From Flavilitoribacter nigricans DSM 23189 = NBRC 102662 (GTDB lineage Bacteria > Bacteroidota > Bacteroidia > Chitinophagales > Saprospiraceae), in NCBI RefSeq assembly GCF_002646595.1, contig NZ_PDUD01000038.1, forward strand, positions 1-64,000: a stretch of DNA of 64,000 nucleotides, given 5' to 3'. Below are positions 27,696 through 37,629 of the stretch, in pieces; position 1 is the first letter of the stretch, and the number at the start of each line of letters is the position of its first letter. The notes under the pieces are model-generated. The model worked only from the letters and a program-made list of their open reading frames with translations, had not been told where the DNA came from and made no database searches. The translations under genes and the position numbers were made by a program.

Positions 27696-29090
27696 ATGGC
27701 TTTTAGAAAAGAAAAAGACAGTATCGGTTATGTAGATGTACCGGCCGATAAGTACTGGGGCGCCCAGACCCAACGCTCATCCGAAAACTTCAAAATCGGC
27801 GGCCAGAAAATGCCCAAGGAGGTGATCCGCGCTTTCGCTATCCTGAAAAAGGCGGCCGCCCTGACTAATCACGATCTGGGTGTTTTGTCCCAGGATAAAG
27901 CCCAGCTCATTGCGAAAGTGTGCGATGAGATCCTGGCGGGTAAACTGGACGGAGAGTTCCCACTGGTCGTATGGCAAACCGGATCCGGTACCCAATCGAA
28001 TATGAACGTCAACGAAGTCGTGGCCAACCGCGGACACGTACTGCAGGGCGGCGAGCTCACCGACGAAAAGAAGGTGCTGCACCCCAATGACGATGTCAAT
28101 AAAAGCCAGTCTTCCAACGATACCTTCCCCACCGCCATGCACATTGCGGCCTATCAGATACTCGTAGAGACTACTATCCCCGGCATCGAAAAACTGCGGG
28201 ATACCCTGGCCGCTAAATCCAAAGAACTGATGGAAGTGGTCAAGATCGGCCGCACACACTTCATGGACGCTACGCCACTGACGCTGGGTCAGGAGTTCAG
28301 CGGCTACGTCAGCCAGCTGGATCACGGGCTGCGCGCCATCAACAACACGCTGGCCCACCTGAGCGAACTGGCTCTGGGCGGTACAGCCGTAGGTACCGGT
28401 CTCAATACGCCGGAAGGTTATTCGGAGCAGGTAGCGGCCAAGATCGCCGAAATATCCGGTCTTCCTTTCGTGACTGCCGAGAACAAGTTTGAAGCCCTGG
28501 CGGCCCACGATGCCATTGTGGAAGCGCACGGCGCTCTGAAAACGGTAGCCTGTTCCCTGATGAAGATCGGCAACGATATCCGGATGTTGTCCAGCGGCCC
28601 GCGCAGCGGCATCGGAGAGATCATCATTCCGGCCAACGAACCGGGCTCTTCCATCATGCCCGGCAAGGTCAATCCGACGCAGTCCGAAGCGCTCACCATG
28701 GCCATGGCCCAGGTGGTCGGTAATGACGTTGCGATCAACGTGGGCGGCATGACCGGACATTTCGAGCTAAATGTATTCAAGCCGGTCATGATCTTTAATT
28801 TCCTGATGTCGGCCCGGCTAATCGGAGATGCCTGCGTCAGCTTCAACGACAACTGCGCCGTGGGTATCGAGCCCAACCGCAAACGCATCAAGGAACACCT
28901 GAATAACTCCCTGATGCTGGTAACGGCCCTGAATACCAAGATCGGTTACGACAATGCCGCCAAGATCGCCAAAAAGGCCTACGCGGATGATTCTACCCTC
29001 AAGGCAGCCGCCATTGAACTCGGGCTGCTCACTTCCGAAGAATTCGATGAATGGGTACGTCCGGAAGATATGATCGGCTCGCTGAAGTAA
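27696..29090 (+). CDS. fumC: Class II fumarate hydratase
   Basis: This enzyme hydrates fumarate to malate in the TCA cycle. The ATG at 27696 ([20 protein letters not shown]) gives the usual 464 residues; the frame runs back to 27618 but that extension is not family-like. The signatures [30 protein letters not shown] and the class signature [13 protein letters not shown] are intact. It is iron-sulfur-free, as for FumC-type enzymes. Two hairpins follow the stop. Confidence 0.96.
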   Translation: MAFRKEKDSIGYVDVPADKYWGAQTQRSSENFKIGGQKMPKEVIRAFAILKKAAALTNHDLGVLSQDKAQLIAKVCDEILAGKLDGEFPLVVWQTGSGTQSNMNVNEVVANRGHVLQGGELTDEKKVLHPNDDVNKSQSSNDTFPTAMHIAAYQILVETTIPGIEKLRDTLAAKSKELMEVVKIGRTHFMDATPLTLGQEFSGYVSQLDHGLRAINNTLAHLSELALGGTAVGTGLNTPEGYSEQVAAKIAEISGLPFVTAENKFEALAAHDAIVEAHGALKTVACSLMKIGNDIRMLSSGPRSGIGEIIIPANEPGSSIMPGKVNPTQSEALTMAMAQVVGNDVAINVGGMTGHFELNVFKPVMIFNFLMSARLIGDACVSFNDNCAVGIEPNRKRIKEHLNNSLMLVTALNTKIGYDNAAKIAKKAYADDSTLKAAAIELGLLTSEEFDEWVRPEDMIGSLK

Positions 29091-29096
29091 AACCTC

Positions 29097-29173
29097 GCTA
29101 ACCGCAATCGGTCGGCTTTGACCGTCGGTTAGCCCCTTTCCGTCGCCTGTCGCTTACCGTTGGTCGGTAAGCG
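29097..29173. repeat. Two adjacent hairpins downstream of fumC
   Basis: GCTAACCG (29097-29104) pairs with CGGTTAGC (29126-29133). CGCTTACCG (29151-29159) pairs with CGGTAAGCG (29165-29173), nested in outer GTCGC/GCGAC. Neither has a T-run, so they are REP-like or mRNA-stabilising stems rather than classic terminators. Confidence 0.55.
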
Positions 29174-29313
29174 GCAAGCGACCACCCAACCCTTTCCCCA
29201 CTCCCATTGGTCTAGCAGACGCAAGTCGGATAGTCAATCCGGCCTGGACACCCGAGGTGCAGGCCCGGTCTTGCTTTCCGTATTTCTATCAAATACCAAT
29301 CAACCCATTTCAA

Positions 29314-30570
29314 ATGTTCAACCCAAAGATCATCTTGCTGTTATCAGGCCTGTTTTTCACCCATTTTGCTATGGCTCAGTGGACCCCATTACCTACCAAT
29401 ACCAACGAAGACCTCTACGCTATCGATTTTCTGGACGCCATGCGCGGCGCAGCCGTCGGCAACAACAGTACCATCCTGCTCACCACCGATGGTGGTAGCA
29501 GCTGGACGGCCGCCAATACCGGCGAGATCAAGGAAGATTTCCGTTCGGTACTGATGGTCAGTGCCGATACCATCCTCGCCGGAGCCGGCACCATTTTTGA
29601 AGGTCGCCTGTACCGCAGTATCAATGGCGGTCAGGACTGGGAGGCGATCTTCGCAGTTCCCGAGATCGCTGCCGGCGGGGCCGGTACGGTCGGTTTCGAC
29701 GATGAAACTGTCTACTATTCTCCCGATCACGGCGACACCTGGGACACAACCGATCTGGAGATCGGCAGCACCGTGCTGATGGAAGACCTGCAGTTTGCCC
29801 ATCCCGATACCGGCTATCTGACCGGCAACGTTTCCGGCTTCACCACCTATTCCTTTTACGGATATCGCACCGTAGACGGTGGTGCCGGCTGGGCGCCGTT
29901 TTGGGTATTCGACCTGCCCAATAATAATGCTCATACCAGTTTCGCCGCGCCGCATCCGGATACCACTTTCCTCTTCAATAACCGCTTTGAAAATTACGTG
30001 CCGGCCAGTGAAAATCAGCTCGTACGGCTTACCGATTTCTATTTCGATGACGACCAGGAACGGAACAGCTGGCGGTTCACGGCCGAGATCGTAAATGACA
30101 ATATGCCCGGCCTCATGATCAGTTCGCTTTTCCTCGACGGCAGCCGGGGTTTCGCCGGTAGTGCGGCGGGGGACCTTTACGAAACCATGGACGGTGGAGA
30201 AACCTGGACCACGGCTTACGATGGCGATACCAGTATCTTCGAGATCACGCTGGAGGAGTCTGAGGTCCTGTACGCTACGGGGGGTAACGGCCTGATCCTC
30301 AAGTACAGTCTGAGTACCGATACGCACGAGCCGGTACCGGTCGGTACCGTACGGGTATTCCCCAATCCGGTACGGGACCTGCTGAACTTACGCGATCTTC
30401 CCGGGTTTTCCGGCCGGCTTTCGCTGCACAGCCTGAACGGTCAATTTATTCGTTCCGTCGAATGGACGCCGGAAATGCCCGTTTTTGTTGGGGATCTGCC
30501 GGCCGGCGCTTACCTCCTACAGGTGCGTTCCGAAGGGGGGATCTACCAGGGCCGATTCATAAAACAATAA
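29314..30570 (+). CDS. Secreted beta-propeller (YCF48/BNR-like) protein with T9SS signal
   Basis: The start is placed at MFNPKIILLLSGLFF (29314) because a signal peptide follows directly (cleavage near AMAQ); the frame opens at 29257. The 418-aa protein has repeated propeller-blade phrases, TTDGGSSWTAANTG, SINGGQDWEAIF, DHGDTWDTTDL and TMDGGETWTTAY, resembling YCF48/BNR (sialidase-type Asp-box) repeats. The last ~75 residues are a type A T9SS sorting domain (VRVFPNPVRDLLNL ... GAYLLQVRSEG ... GRFIKQ). It should be exported by type IX secretion and anchored or released at the surface. The ligand is unknown. Confidence 0.88.
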   Translation: MFNPKIILLLSGLFFTHFAMAQWTPLPTNTNEDLYAIDFLDAMRGAAVGNNSTILLTTDGGSSWTAANTGEIKEDFRSVLMVSADTILAGAGTIFEGRLYRSINGGQDWEAIFAVPEIAAGGAGTVGFDDETVYYSPDHGDTWDTTDLEIGSTVLMEDLQFAHPDTGYLTGNVSGFTTYSFYGYRTVDGGAGWAPFWVFDLPNNNAHTSFAAPHPDTTFLFNNRFENYVPASENQLVRLTDFYFDDDQERNSWRFTAEIVNDNMPGLMISSLFLDGSRGFAGSAAGDLYETMDGGETWTTAYDGDTSIFEITLEESEVLYATGGNGLILKYSLSTDTHEPVPVGTVRVFPNPVRDLLNLRDLPGFSGRLSLHSLNGQFIRSVEWTPEMPVFVGDLPAGAYLLQVRSEGGIYQGRFIKQ

Positions 30571-30597
30571 ATCCGATCCAGCATCGTTTTATCGGTC

Positions 30598-30630
30598 TTG
30601 TTTGATAGGTAAACCGTCGCAATAAGTTTG
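30598..30630 (+). promoter_or_regulatory. Candidate Bacteroidota promoter for the first M43 protease
   Basis: TAAGTTTG (30623-30630) matches TAnnTTTG, and TTTG at 30601-30604 lies 18 bp upstream, close to the usual 19-21 bp. The start codon is 131 bp downstream. Confidence 0.45.
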
Positions 30631-30761
30631 GTGAATAATTAATCGTATAGGTTCTCAGATCATCCCTATATAATGCCCCGATTAATTTAGCTGAAACACC
30701 TATGTCCCTCCCCGGTCCACAAAAAGACGGTTAATGAGAACGACAAAACTGATGTTTGGAA

Positions 30762-33425
30762 ATGACAGATTCCAAATCTACACTTTTATTACAGCTGGTA
30801 ATAACAGTACTGGCATCCCTATGTTTTAATTCAACTTTTGCGCAACGTTCCGGTCCGGTCGTCGCACCGGATCCGGAAACTGCTCCGGCCTCCATTTCTT
30901 CCTGCGGTTTTACGCGGGCCTACGAACAAAAAATGCAACAGGAGCCTTTCCGGCTCCGCCAGGAGGCCATTGAAAAACTACTCTACAACAACGCCCGGGA
31001 TATCCTGGAAAACCGCGGAGCGGGCCGGAGTAGCGCCGCCGAGGAGATCCTGACCATTCCGGTCGTGGTCCACATTGTGCACCTGGCATCCGAACCCAAT
31101 CCGGGAGACGGACCTTCCAACCCGACCGACGAGCAGATCATCGCCGGTATCGAGCACCTGAACAAGGCGTACCGCAACATCGGTGCCTACGCCGGGAACG
31201 GTCGCCAGTCCCACGCCGCGCTGCAAAGTGTAGATGTGGGTATCGAGTTCTGCCTCGCCCAACGCGACATTAACGGCAATCCGAGCACGGGTATCCTGCG
31301 CTACGCCAATGATGGTTTTTCCAATATGGATATGGAGGCGGATGATCCGCAGATGCAGCAGTGGGTGGCCGATCAGTCCGGCAACGCCTATCCGGGTTCG
31401 GACTATGCGAATGTCTGGCTGGTCAATGAGATCTGTTCCTCGGGTAGCAGTTCCTGTAGTGTGGCGGGATATGCGTACTTTCCGGGCAACCACGGCAGCG
31501 TCAGTAACGGAGTGATCAATCGCGCCCGCTACTGGGGAAGTTCGGAGGACAACTCCAAGGTCCATATCCACGAGTTTGGGCACTATCTCAACCTCTACCA
31601 TACCTTCCAGGGCAGTTGTTCCAACAACGATTGCCTGGCCGACGGGGACCGTGTTTGCGATACGCCGCCGGACGCTTCCACCTCCTACAATGCCTGCGGT
31701 TCGGATGTGAACAGCTGCTCCACCGATGCGGATAGTCCGAACAGCCCGTTCCAGACCGATGTCGGCGATCTCTACGAAAACTACATGGATTACAGTTCCA
31801 ACAATTGCCAGAACACCTTCACTCAGGGGCAAAAGGAACGGATGCGGTCGGCGCTGCTCGGCGCCCGCGGCAGTCTGCTGAACTCGCAGGCCTGTATTCC
31901 CGTGGACGGCGCGGAAGCCGGACTCGTCAGTATCCTCTACCCTGCTCAAAGTTTGTGTTCAACTGATTTTGCACCCGTGGTGGAAGTGGAAAGTAACGGC
32001 AATCAGCCAATTACCAGTCTGGTACTGGGTGTTAGCCTGGACGGATTCCCCCAGCCGAATGTAAACTGGTCCGGTAATATCCAGCCCGATCAGACGGCCC
32101 GCATCACTCTGGACCAGATCGGATTCAGCGGTTCCGGTGTACATGAATTGAAGATCCAGATCCTGTCCTCCAATGGCGGGCCCGATCCATTTACCAATAA
32201 CAATGTACAGGTCCAGCGCTTCCAGTACGCCGAACCGTTGACCAGCCTGCCGTTCTGCGTGGATCTGGAATCCGGGCAACTAACGCCGGACTGGGTGATC
32301 AGCAATCCGGACAACGGTGTAGGATTCGAGTCCTTCCCGATCAATACCTGCTCCGACGGAGGTAATTTTGTACTGGGGCTGCAGACCTGGGGGGCTTTCC
32401 CCAGCCAGACCACTACGGAGGATATCCTCACCCAGACCATCGACCTGAAGAACGCCAGCTCGGCGGCTTTTCAGTTCGACGTGGCCTACGCCACCTACTA
32501 CTCCAATTTCAATACCGTCCTGGAAGTTGCCGTTTCTACGGATTGCGGACTGAATTACACGGACGTCTACAGTAAGACCGGTCGTGATCTGTCGACCGCC
32601 CAGCGGGTAGCCAGCGGGGCCAGTGACCTCAATGCTTTTTTCATCCCCTCCGATTGCAGTGAGTGGCGGTCCGAAAGTATTGCGCTGGACCAGTTTCTGG
32701 GGCAGAACATTCTGATCCGCATCCGGGCAAAAACGGCAGATCTGACCAATAGCACTTACGGATTCTACTGGGGTAACAATTTGTATCTGGATAATCTCTG
32801 CCTGTCGGGCACCAATTCCGGAGGCAACAATGGCGGTGGAAGTGATCCGAACGGAGGAGGCAACACGGGCACCGGCGACTGCACCTCCGAAGAACTCGAG
32901 CTCATCAACGGGACCATTACCTCCGGCAACTACGATAATGTCGGCATGATCTACGCGGGCGAAGCCGTAGCCAATAATGCGGACGTCACTTTCCGGGCTT
33001 CCGAGATGGTGGTGCTGCTGCCTGGTTTTAAAGTGGATCGCGGTACGCAATTCCAGGCGACGATCGGAGACTGTCAGACCGGAGCGATCGTGGAGGAAGA
33101 GCCCGTTGCCGAATCCGGACTTTTGGAGGATCGGGCGAACACCGCCGATCATTTAGGCGTTATGAATTTGAATATCGCACCTAACCCCTTTAGTGCTCAA
33201 ACCCAAATAAGTTATCAATTACCGGAAAACGCCTCCTCGGCAGACCTGATGCTGCTCGATTTAAATGGTAAGCAGTTACGTAAATTCTCTCTTCCAAATT
33301 CCCAGGAAACCCATCAACAACAGTTATACCTGAACCGGGACGATCTCCCGGCCGGAATGTACTTTCTGATGTTGCGCTATCAGGGACGTCAGATCACCAA
33401 AAAACTCATGGTGGTTGGCGAATAA
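30762..33425 (+). CDS. Secreted M43 (pappalysin/cytophagalysin-like) metalloprotease, T9SS type A
   Basis: This 887-aa protein starts at the ATG at 30762; a TTG two codons earlier is less likely. The signal peptide ends near STFAQ. A pro-region (~30-110) precedes the M43 catalytic domain with the zinc motif HEFGHYLNLYH (residues 270-280) and a Met-turn in ENYMDYSSN. It is cysteine-rich, as in secreted members. Residues ~385-690 form a beta-rich section absent from the neighbouring paralogue. After a Gly/Asn/Ser linker comes a Cys-bracketed ~65-residue module (CTSEELELINGTI ... VLLPGFKVDRGTQF) resembling the 3-coathanger stack domain. The protein ends in a T9SS sorting domain (NIAPNPFSAQTQIS ... 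LPAGMYFLML). It is probably an extracellular protease. Confidence 0.92.
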   Translation: MTDSKSTLLLQLVITVLASLCFNSTFAQRSGPVVAPDPETAPASISSCGFTRAYEQKMQQEPFRLRQEAIEKLLYNNARDILENRGAGRSSAAEEILTIPVVVHIVHLASEPNPGDGPSNPTDEQIIAGIEHLNKAYRNIGAYAGNGRQSHAALQSVDVGIEFCLAQRDINGNPSTGILRYANDGFSNMDMEADDPQMQQWVADQSGNAYPGSDYANVWLVNEICSSGSSSCSVAGYAYFPGNHGSVSNGVINRARYWGSSEDNSKVHIHEFGHYLNLYHTFQGSCSNNDCLADGDRVCDTPPDASTSYNACGSDVNSCSTDADSPNSPFQTDVGDLYENYMDYSSNNCQNTFTQGQKERMRSALLGARGSLLNSQACIPVDGAEAGLVSILYPAQSLCSTDFAPVVEVESNGNQPITSLVLGVSLDGFPQPNVNWSGNIQPDQTARITLDQIGFSGSGVHELKIQILSSNGGPDPFTNNNVQVQRFQYAEPLTSLPFCVDLESGQLTPDWVISNPDNGVGFESFPINTCSDGGNFVLGLQTWGAFPSQTTTEDILTQTIDLKNASSAAFQFDVAYATYYSNFNTVLEVAVSTDCGLNYTDVYSKTGRDLSTAQRVASGASDLNAFFIPSDCSEWRSESIALDQFLGQNILIRIRAKTADLTNSTYGFYWGNNLYLDNLCLSGTNSGGNNGGGSDPNGGGNTGTGDCTSEELELINGTITSGNYDNVGMIYAGEAVANNADVTFRASEMVVLLPGFKVDRGTQFQATIGDCQTGAIVEEEPVAESGLLEDRANTADHLGVMNLNIAPNPFSAQTQISYQLPENASSADLMLLDLNGKQLRKFSLPNSQETHQQQLYLNRDDLPAGMYFLMLRYQGRQITKKLMVVGE

Positions 33426-33431
33426 AGTCCC

Positions 33432-33495
33432 TTTCGATCGGATGCCGGGCTCGGCTTACCGGCTCCGCGTCCGATCGAAATTTTGCGTTTCGGAA
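33432..33495 (+). terminator. Terminator-like hairpin after the first M43 protease
   Basis: A 14-bp arm TTTCGATCGGATGC (33432-33445) pairs with GCGTCCGATCGAAA (33477-33490) with one G-T pair. TTTT follows directly. Confidence 0.6.
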
Positions 33496-33883
33496 AGCAC
33501 TGCCTCACCCGGGAGGGCCAGATTGCAACCGTTTGCATAAGAAATAGGGCAAATTTTCCCGGAGGAGATCACAGAAGTGTAATAAACGGTCATTTTTTGC
33601 TTTTACTTGGCCATTTATTATCTCCGGGAGCAATGTTCGCGTATATTTGTTAGCTGAACCATACACTTAGATATTCATAGTCATTACTAAAGGTACGAAC
33701 ATTTTACCCCTTCCTAAACAGCACTTTTTACCTGGTGCTGGGTTTTGATACTTACCGATCAGAGCCTACCTCCTCATTTTGAACCGTGATGAGGATATGT
33801 TCCCTTATTCTACTATCTGCCATGCAGTAGCCCTGCATAGGTAACGCTTTTCAGTATTGAACTGGAATTGGAACGACAAAGAG

Positions 33884-33913
33884 TAATTACTCATCCTGCG
33901 GGATGGGTAATTA
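33884..33913 (+). promoter_or_regulatory. Leader hairpin upstream of the second M43 protease
   Basis: TAATTACTCATCC and GGATGGGTAATTA enclose TGCG, forming a ~12-bp stem with small mismatches. It lies 50 bp before the ATG at 33964, so it would be in the leader if transcription starts near the -7 element at 33642. Confidence 0.4.
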
Positions 33914-33963
33914 GGCTATTCCCCATTTTCTAAACCAAGCAAACACAAGAACAACACTTACAC

Positions 33964-35721
33964 ATGACAGCCAGATTTTTATCTCTGCTGATAGCCATTG
34001 TTATGCTATCTGCAGACCCTCTATGGGCTCAGCCCGTGGAGCCTACGCCTGTGGGTACTACCCCACATCCTTCCAATACCATCTCCGGGAACTGTGCCTT
34101 CGATCCCATCCACGAGCGCCAGCTGCGGGAACCGGCTTTTGCCACCCAGCAGGAATTAGTCGAACGAAAACTATACGAGCAAGTTCGTGAGATCGCCCGT
34201 GTGCGCAAACGGTCCCGTAGTACGGCGGCCGCCGTGCAGGAGATCCTGACCATTCCGGTGGTCATCCACGTGCTGCACCGGTCTTCCGAACCCAATCCGG
34301 GCGACGGGATCTCCAACCCAAAGGATGAACAGATCCTGGCGGGATTGAGCCACCTCAACCAGGCATTTCGCAATTCCGGAAATTTCCAGGCTAGCGGTCA
34401 TAACGACCATCCGGCCGTACAAAGCGTAGACGTCGGCATCGAGTTCTGCCTGGCTCAAACCGACATTTACGGACAGCCGACCACCGGCATCCTGCGCTAC
34501 GAAAGCGACGAATACTCGGAGCTCAATGCCGATCTGGAAGATCCGGAAATGCAGCAATGGACGGATATGCAGGACGGGCAGGCCTTTCCGGTAACCCACT
34601 ACGCCCACGTCTGGCTGGTCAGCAAGATCTGCCGCGGCACAGGGACCGCTCAGGATCCCGTGAACTGCAACAACGGCGGATATGCGTACTACCCGGCCAC
34701 CTACCAGCAGGTCCACAACGGGGTCGTATCACTCTCTTATCTGTGGGGTACCTCGGAAATGGGCTCCAAAAACCACATCCACGAATTCGGCCACTATCTC
34801 GGGCTCTACCACACCTTTCAGGGAGGCTGCCCCAACGGCGACTGCCTGCTGAACGGCGACCGGGTCTGCGATACGCCACCGGACAGCCGCACCAGCTTCG
34901 GAGCCTGCGGAGAACCGGACAACAGCTGTTTCACCGATGCCGATGATACCAGCGCCAATAATCCGTTCCAGACGGATCAGGATGACCTTTACGAGAACTA
35001 CATGGACTATACCTCCAATACCTGTCAGAATACCTTTACCCAGGGCCAGGCGGACCGCATGCGATCCGCGTTGACGGAAGTCCGCAGTCAATTGCTGACC
35101 TCACCGGGTTGTCAGGCCGACGGGGTCACTTCTCCCAATCCCAACGGAAGTGATCCCGGAGGATGCACGGAAGAAGAACTGATGCTGATGGACCAGGAGA
35201 TCATGTCCGGCGTCTACGAAAACGCGGAGACCATTTTTGCTTCCGGTTCCGTTACTACGGGCGGGCAGGTGGTGTTACACGCCTCCCAGGGGATCAGCTT
35301 CCTGCCGGGTTTTTCCGCCGGTAAGGGCAGCAGTATGATCGCCTCCCTGCAAAACTGCTCCGCCGGAAGCAATGCGACCACTACCGGGCAGGATGAAGCT
35401 GGATACGCGGCGCGTACGCTTACGGATCAACAACTTGCTCCGGCGCCGGAACACGCCCCCGTCGATCTGCAGATCGCCCCCAATCCGGTAGTGCAGGAAA
35501 GTACCGTGCGATACTACCTGCCCGAGTCGGCAGAGATCGTGAGTCTGAGTCTACTGGATGTGAACGGCCGGGAAATGCGCCGCCTGGATCAACCCGGTCA
35601 GCACACCGGAGGCTGGCAGGAAAGCAAACTCTCCGCGCAGGGTCTTCCCGCCGGAATGTATTTTGTGATGTTAAGAGTAGATGCGGAATTGGTGAGCCGA
35701 CAGGTCATGGTCGTAAGATAA
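33964..35721 (+). CDS. Secreted M43 metalloprotease paralogue, T9SS type A
   Basis: This 585-aa protein has a signal peptide ending near PLWAQ. It parallels the upstream protease over the pro-region (EILTIPVVIHVLHRSSEPNPG) and catalytic domain: HEFGHYLGLYH (residues 273-283), CDTPPDSRTSFGACG, and Met-turn ENYMDYTSN. It lacks the ~270-residue middle insert of its neighbour and goes straight to the Cys-bracketed coathanger-like module (CTEEELMLMDQEI ... SFLPGFSAGKG) and the T9SS domain (IAPNPVVQESTVRYYLP ... LPAGMYFVMLRV). It is a tandem duplication product with domain loss or gain. It faces the anti-sigma gene, with a shared-looking terminator between. Confidence 0.92.
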   Translation: MTARFLSLLIAIVMLSADPLWAQPVEPTPVGTTPHPSNTISGNCAFDPIHERQLREPAFATQQELVERKLYEQVREIARVRKRSRSTAAAVQEILTIPVVIHVLHRSSEPNPGDGISNPKDEQILAGLSHLNQAFRNSGNFQASGHNDHPAVQSVDVGIEFCLAQTDIYGQPTTGILRYESDEYSELNADLEDPEMQQWTDMQDGQAFPVTHYAHVWLVSKICRGTGTAQDPVNCNNGGYAYYPATYQQVHNGVVSLSYLWGTSEMGSKNHIHEFGHYLGLYHTFQGGCPNGDCLLNGDRVCDTPPDSRTSFGACGEPDNSCFTDADDTSANNPFQTDQDDLYENYMDYTSNTCQNTFTQGQADRMRSALTEVRSQLLTSPGCQADGVTSPNPNGSDPGGCTEEELMLMDQEIMSGVYENAETIFASGSVTTGGQVVLHASQGISFLPGFSAGKGSSMIASLQNCSAGSNATTTGQDEAGYAARTLTDQQLAPAPEHAPVDLQIAPNPVVQESTVRYYLPESAEIVSLSLLDVNGREMRRLDQPGQHTGGWQESKLSAQGLPAGMYFVMLRVDAELVSRQVMVVR

Positions 35722-35729
35722 ACGATGGA

Positions 35730-35778
35730 GGAGACGGGCCGGAGGCAATTACCCCCGGCGCTCGTCTCCCCTATTTTT
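35730..35778 (+). terminator. Terminator after the second M43 protease
   Basis: GGAGACG (35730-35736) pairs with CGTCTCC (35763-35769), with inner GCCGG/CCGGC pairing, followed by CCTATTTTTTATT. It overlaps the stop region of the convergent anti-sigma gene. Confidence 0.7.
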
Positions 35779-36689
35779 TATTCTACCCGTACTTTACCGA
35801 CCCAGAGCGCGATGCTGCTGTCACCGGTAGTGATCACCCCGTAATACAGGGCCGGAGATAAGTTCGTTTCGCCGGTATACGCGGCTATGTAGTCCTTCGG
35901 TCCGGCGAAGGCCTGCGGAACATTCTCCTTCACTTCGGAGAAAGTCATTTTTCCGCGGAGCAGACGGTTATCCGGATATTGGTTCGAATAGAGATTCAGG
36001 TAAAAACCCTCCTCAACCGACCGGGAAGTAGTCAGTTTACCACTAAAGGTAATGAAGCCCGGATTGTACGTAAGATCGCCTTCGGTGAAGGAGTAACGCC
36101 GGGAAGGCGGCTCATCGGAAATGAGCAGTTCCAGCTCCCGGTTGGTGCCGTAGGCATCGGGCCGGGCAGCAGCACCCTGCGTGGCCGGCGTGGCCGCACT
36201 GGCGGCCGGTTCTTCAGCGGGCGTTTCCTCTTCCGTTCCCGCTTCGGATAAAGCAGTATTGGTCTCAGCATCCGTCGTTGCCGGATCTTCCTCCGCGGGA
36301 GGGTCCTCCGTAGACAGGGTACTGACCGTCTCATCCTCCATGGTCAGCAGGTACCAGGTAACCCCGCCGCCGATGACCAGGAAGAAAGCCAGGCCCCACA
36401 TCCAGAAGGGTAAGCCGCCGGTACTTCCTCCGGTGCCGTTGGGCGATTGGGGTTGATCGCCGGCATCCAGATCCGATTCGGGAAAATCTTTAGCAATAGC
36501 ATCCAGGGTGGTTCGGAGCGCCATCTTGGGCTGATCGCCCAATTGATTCTGGAGGCTGCGGTGCAGGGCCACTTCCCTGGCCAGGGACTGATCGGTAGTG
36601 AGTTCCCGCTCGAAAGCGGCTAACTCCTCACCAGTCAGCTCACCCTCCAGGTAAGCCTCAATGGTCTCATATAATTGTTCCTTTTCCAT
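35778..36689 (-). CDS. Membrane-anchored anti-sigma-like protein
   Basis: This 303-aa protein has an N-terminal helical region (EAYLEGELTGEELAAFEREL, then a second helix) like the cytoplasmic sigma-binding domain of Bacteroidota anti-sigma factors. No zinc-finger HxxxCxxC is visible. A single membrane helix follows at residues ~93-117 (LPFWMWGLAFFLVIGGGVTWYL). A low-complexity Glu/Thr/Ala-rich linker (~120-175) leads to a C-terminal outer domain with beta-strand patterns (NPGFITFSGKLTTSRSVEEG). The ECF sigma gene lies 123 bp upstream on the same strand, the usual order. It probably holds that sigma factor until an envelope signal arrives. Confidence 0.8.
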   Translation of the reverse strand: MEKEQLYETIEAYLEGELTGEELAAFERELTTDQSLAREVALHRSLQNQLGDQPKMALRTTLDAIAKDFPESDLDAGDQPQSPNGTGGSTGGLPFWMWGLAFFLVIGGGVTWYLLTMEDETVSTLSTEDPPAEEDPATTDAETNTALSEAGTEEETPAEEPAASAATPATQGAAARPDAYGTNRELELLISDEPPSRRYSFTEGDLTYNPGFITFSGKLTTSRSVEEGFYLNLYSNQYPDNRLLRGKMTFSEVKENVPQAFAGPKDYIAAYTGETNLSPALYYGVITTGDSSIALWVGKVRVE

Positions 36690-36812
36690 CCTATAATCTT
36701 TTAGGGACTAAAGCAGATAAAAGCTTGGTGTGTAGACAAAAGAAAATGATAATGGTCGTCGTCAGATACTAGTTCGTATTCTTGCCAGCGGGAGGGAAAT
36801 GACAAAGTCAAT

Positions 36813-37385
36813 TTAACCGGTCTTATGTGCGAGTTCTTCGAAGCGTTCGTCCTCTTTAACGAAGCGAACCAGTTGTTCCTTGCATACGAACTTTCTTTTC
36901 TTGGTGTAATTAACACTTCCGTAGCCCATCAATGAAGTGATCTCCTCCATCTTGGTCTTTTCAAAAAACAGTCGCATAAGCCGCTGACAATCATCTCCGA
37001 GTTTTTTAAATGCATCCCAGAAGAGGCGGTTTTCCTCGGCCTGGAAGATCAATTCCTCGGTATCCGTGTCGCTTTTGTATTTGGCATCGTCGGGTATAGT
37101 TACCTCGGTACGCGACTTTTTTTGTAGACGATTGCCCCAAATATTTCGACAAACGCCAAAAAGAAAGGTATAGAATCCACTGGTAAGTTCGAAATCGGGT
37201 TGGCGGGCCTTTTCGTACAACACGATGATGGCGTCCTGAAAAACGTCTTTGGCATCATCGAAACTTCCACCTTTATTCATTATGTGTCTGGCCACCCTTG
37301 GTAAGAATTCCTGATAAATGGATCGCAGCCCCGCTGCGTCACCACTTCGCACAATGGAGAGAAAGTCAGGTTGGGTACTATTCAT
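36813..37385 (-). CDS. ECF-type RNA polymerase sigma factor
   Basis: This 190-aa protein has region 2 (IYQEFLPRVARHIMNKGG; DDAKDVFQDAIIVLYEKARQ; GFYTFLFGVCRNIWGNRLQKK) and region 4 (LGDDCQRLMRLFFEKTKMEEITSLMGYGSVNYTKKRKFVCKEQL, shown in parts), which fit ECF sigma-70 factors of Bacteroidota. It is followed by the anti-sigma-like gene. Target genes are unknown; the neighbouring M43 proteases are candidates only by proximity. Confidence 0.9.
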   Translation of the reverse strand: MNSTQPDFLSIVRSGDAAGLRSIYQEFLPRVARHIMNKGGSFDDAKDVFQDAIIVLYEKARQPDFELTSGFYTFLFGVCRNIWGNRLQKKSRTEVTIPDDAKYKSDTDTEELIFQAEENRLFWDAFKKLGDDCQRLMRLFFEKTKMEEITSLMGYGSVNYTKKRKFVCKEQLVRFVKEDERFEELAHKTG

Positions 37386-37466
37386 ACGCTAATATTATTG
37401 GGCATGTTTCTATGGATGAAGTTACTAGATTTTTTCCTAATCGGGGGTAACCTTTCCCAAGACCTT

Positions 37467-37474
37467 CAAATCTA
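37467..37474 (-). promoter_or_regulatory. TAnnTTTG -7 element upstream of the ECF sigma gene
   Basis: TAGATTTG on the minus strand, 82 bp before the start codon. A TTTG lies 15 bp upstream (37493-37490), shorter than the usual spacing. Confidence 0.35.
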
Positions 37475-37629
37475 GATGGTGAAGGTTGACAAAGAGGCTG
37501 GCGGTAGACAGCCGGGATAGCTTCCCAATTTACTCACCTTCAATCAACTACCGATTACCATCATTTTCCATTTATCAACCCAGGACTGTCTTGAGTCGTT
37601 CGAGACAGCCCCTAAAAACCTTTTGCCTG

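Larger units (their letters stand above)
33426..33963. other. Intergenic region between the two M43 protease genes
   Basis: This 538-bp region contains the terminator at 33432-33495, a TATATTTG -7-like octamer at 33642-33649 lacking a well-placed -33, and a strong hairpin at 33884-33913. No ORF of note was seen. It is separated from the next start by an A-rich leader. Confidence 0.5.

Noticed and set aside
27406-27735. 109-codon forward ORF upstream of fumC
   Set aside because: Overlaps the fumC start out of frame and has no family features.
29097-29173. Hairpins after fumC as a tRNA or attachment site
   Set aside because: No cloverleaf, T-loop sequence or anticodon arm is present.
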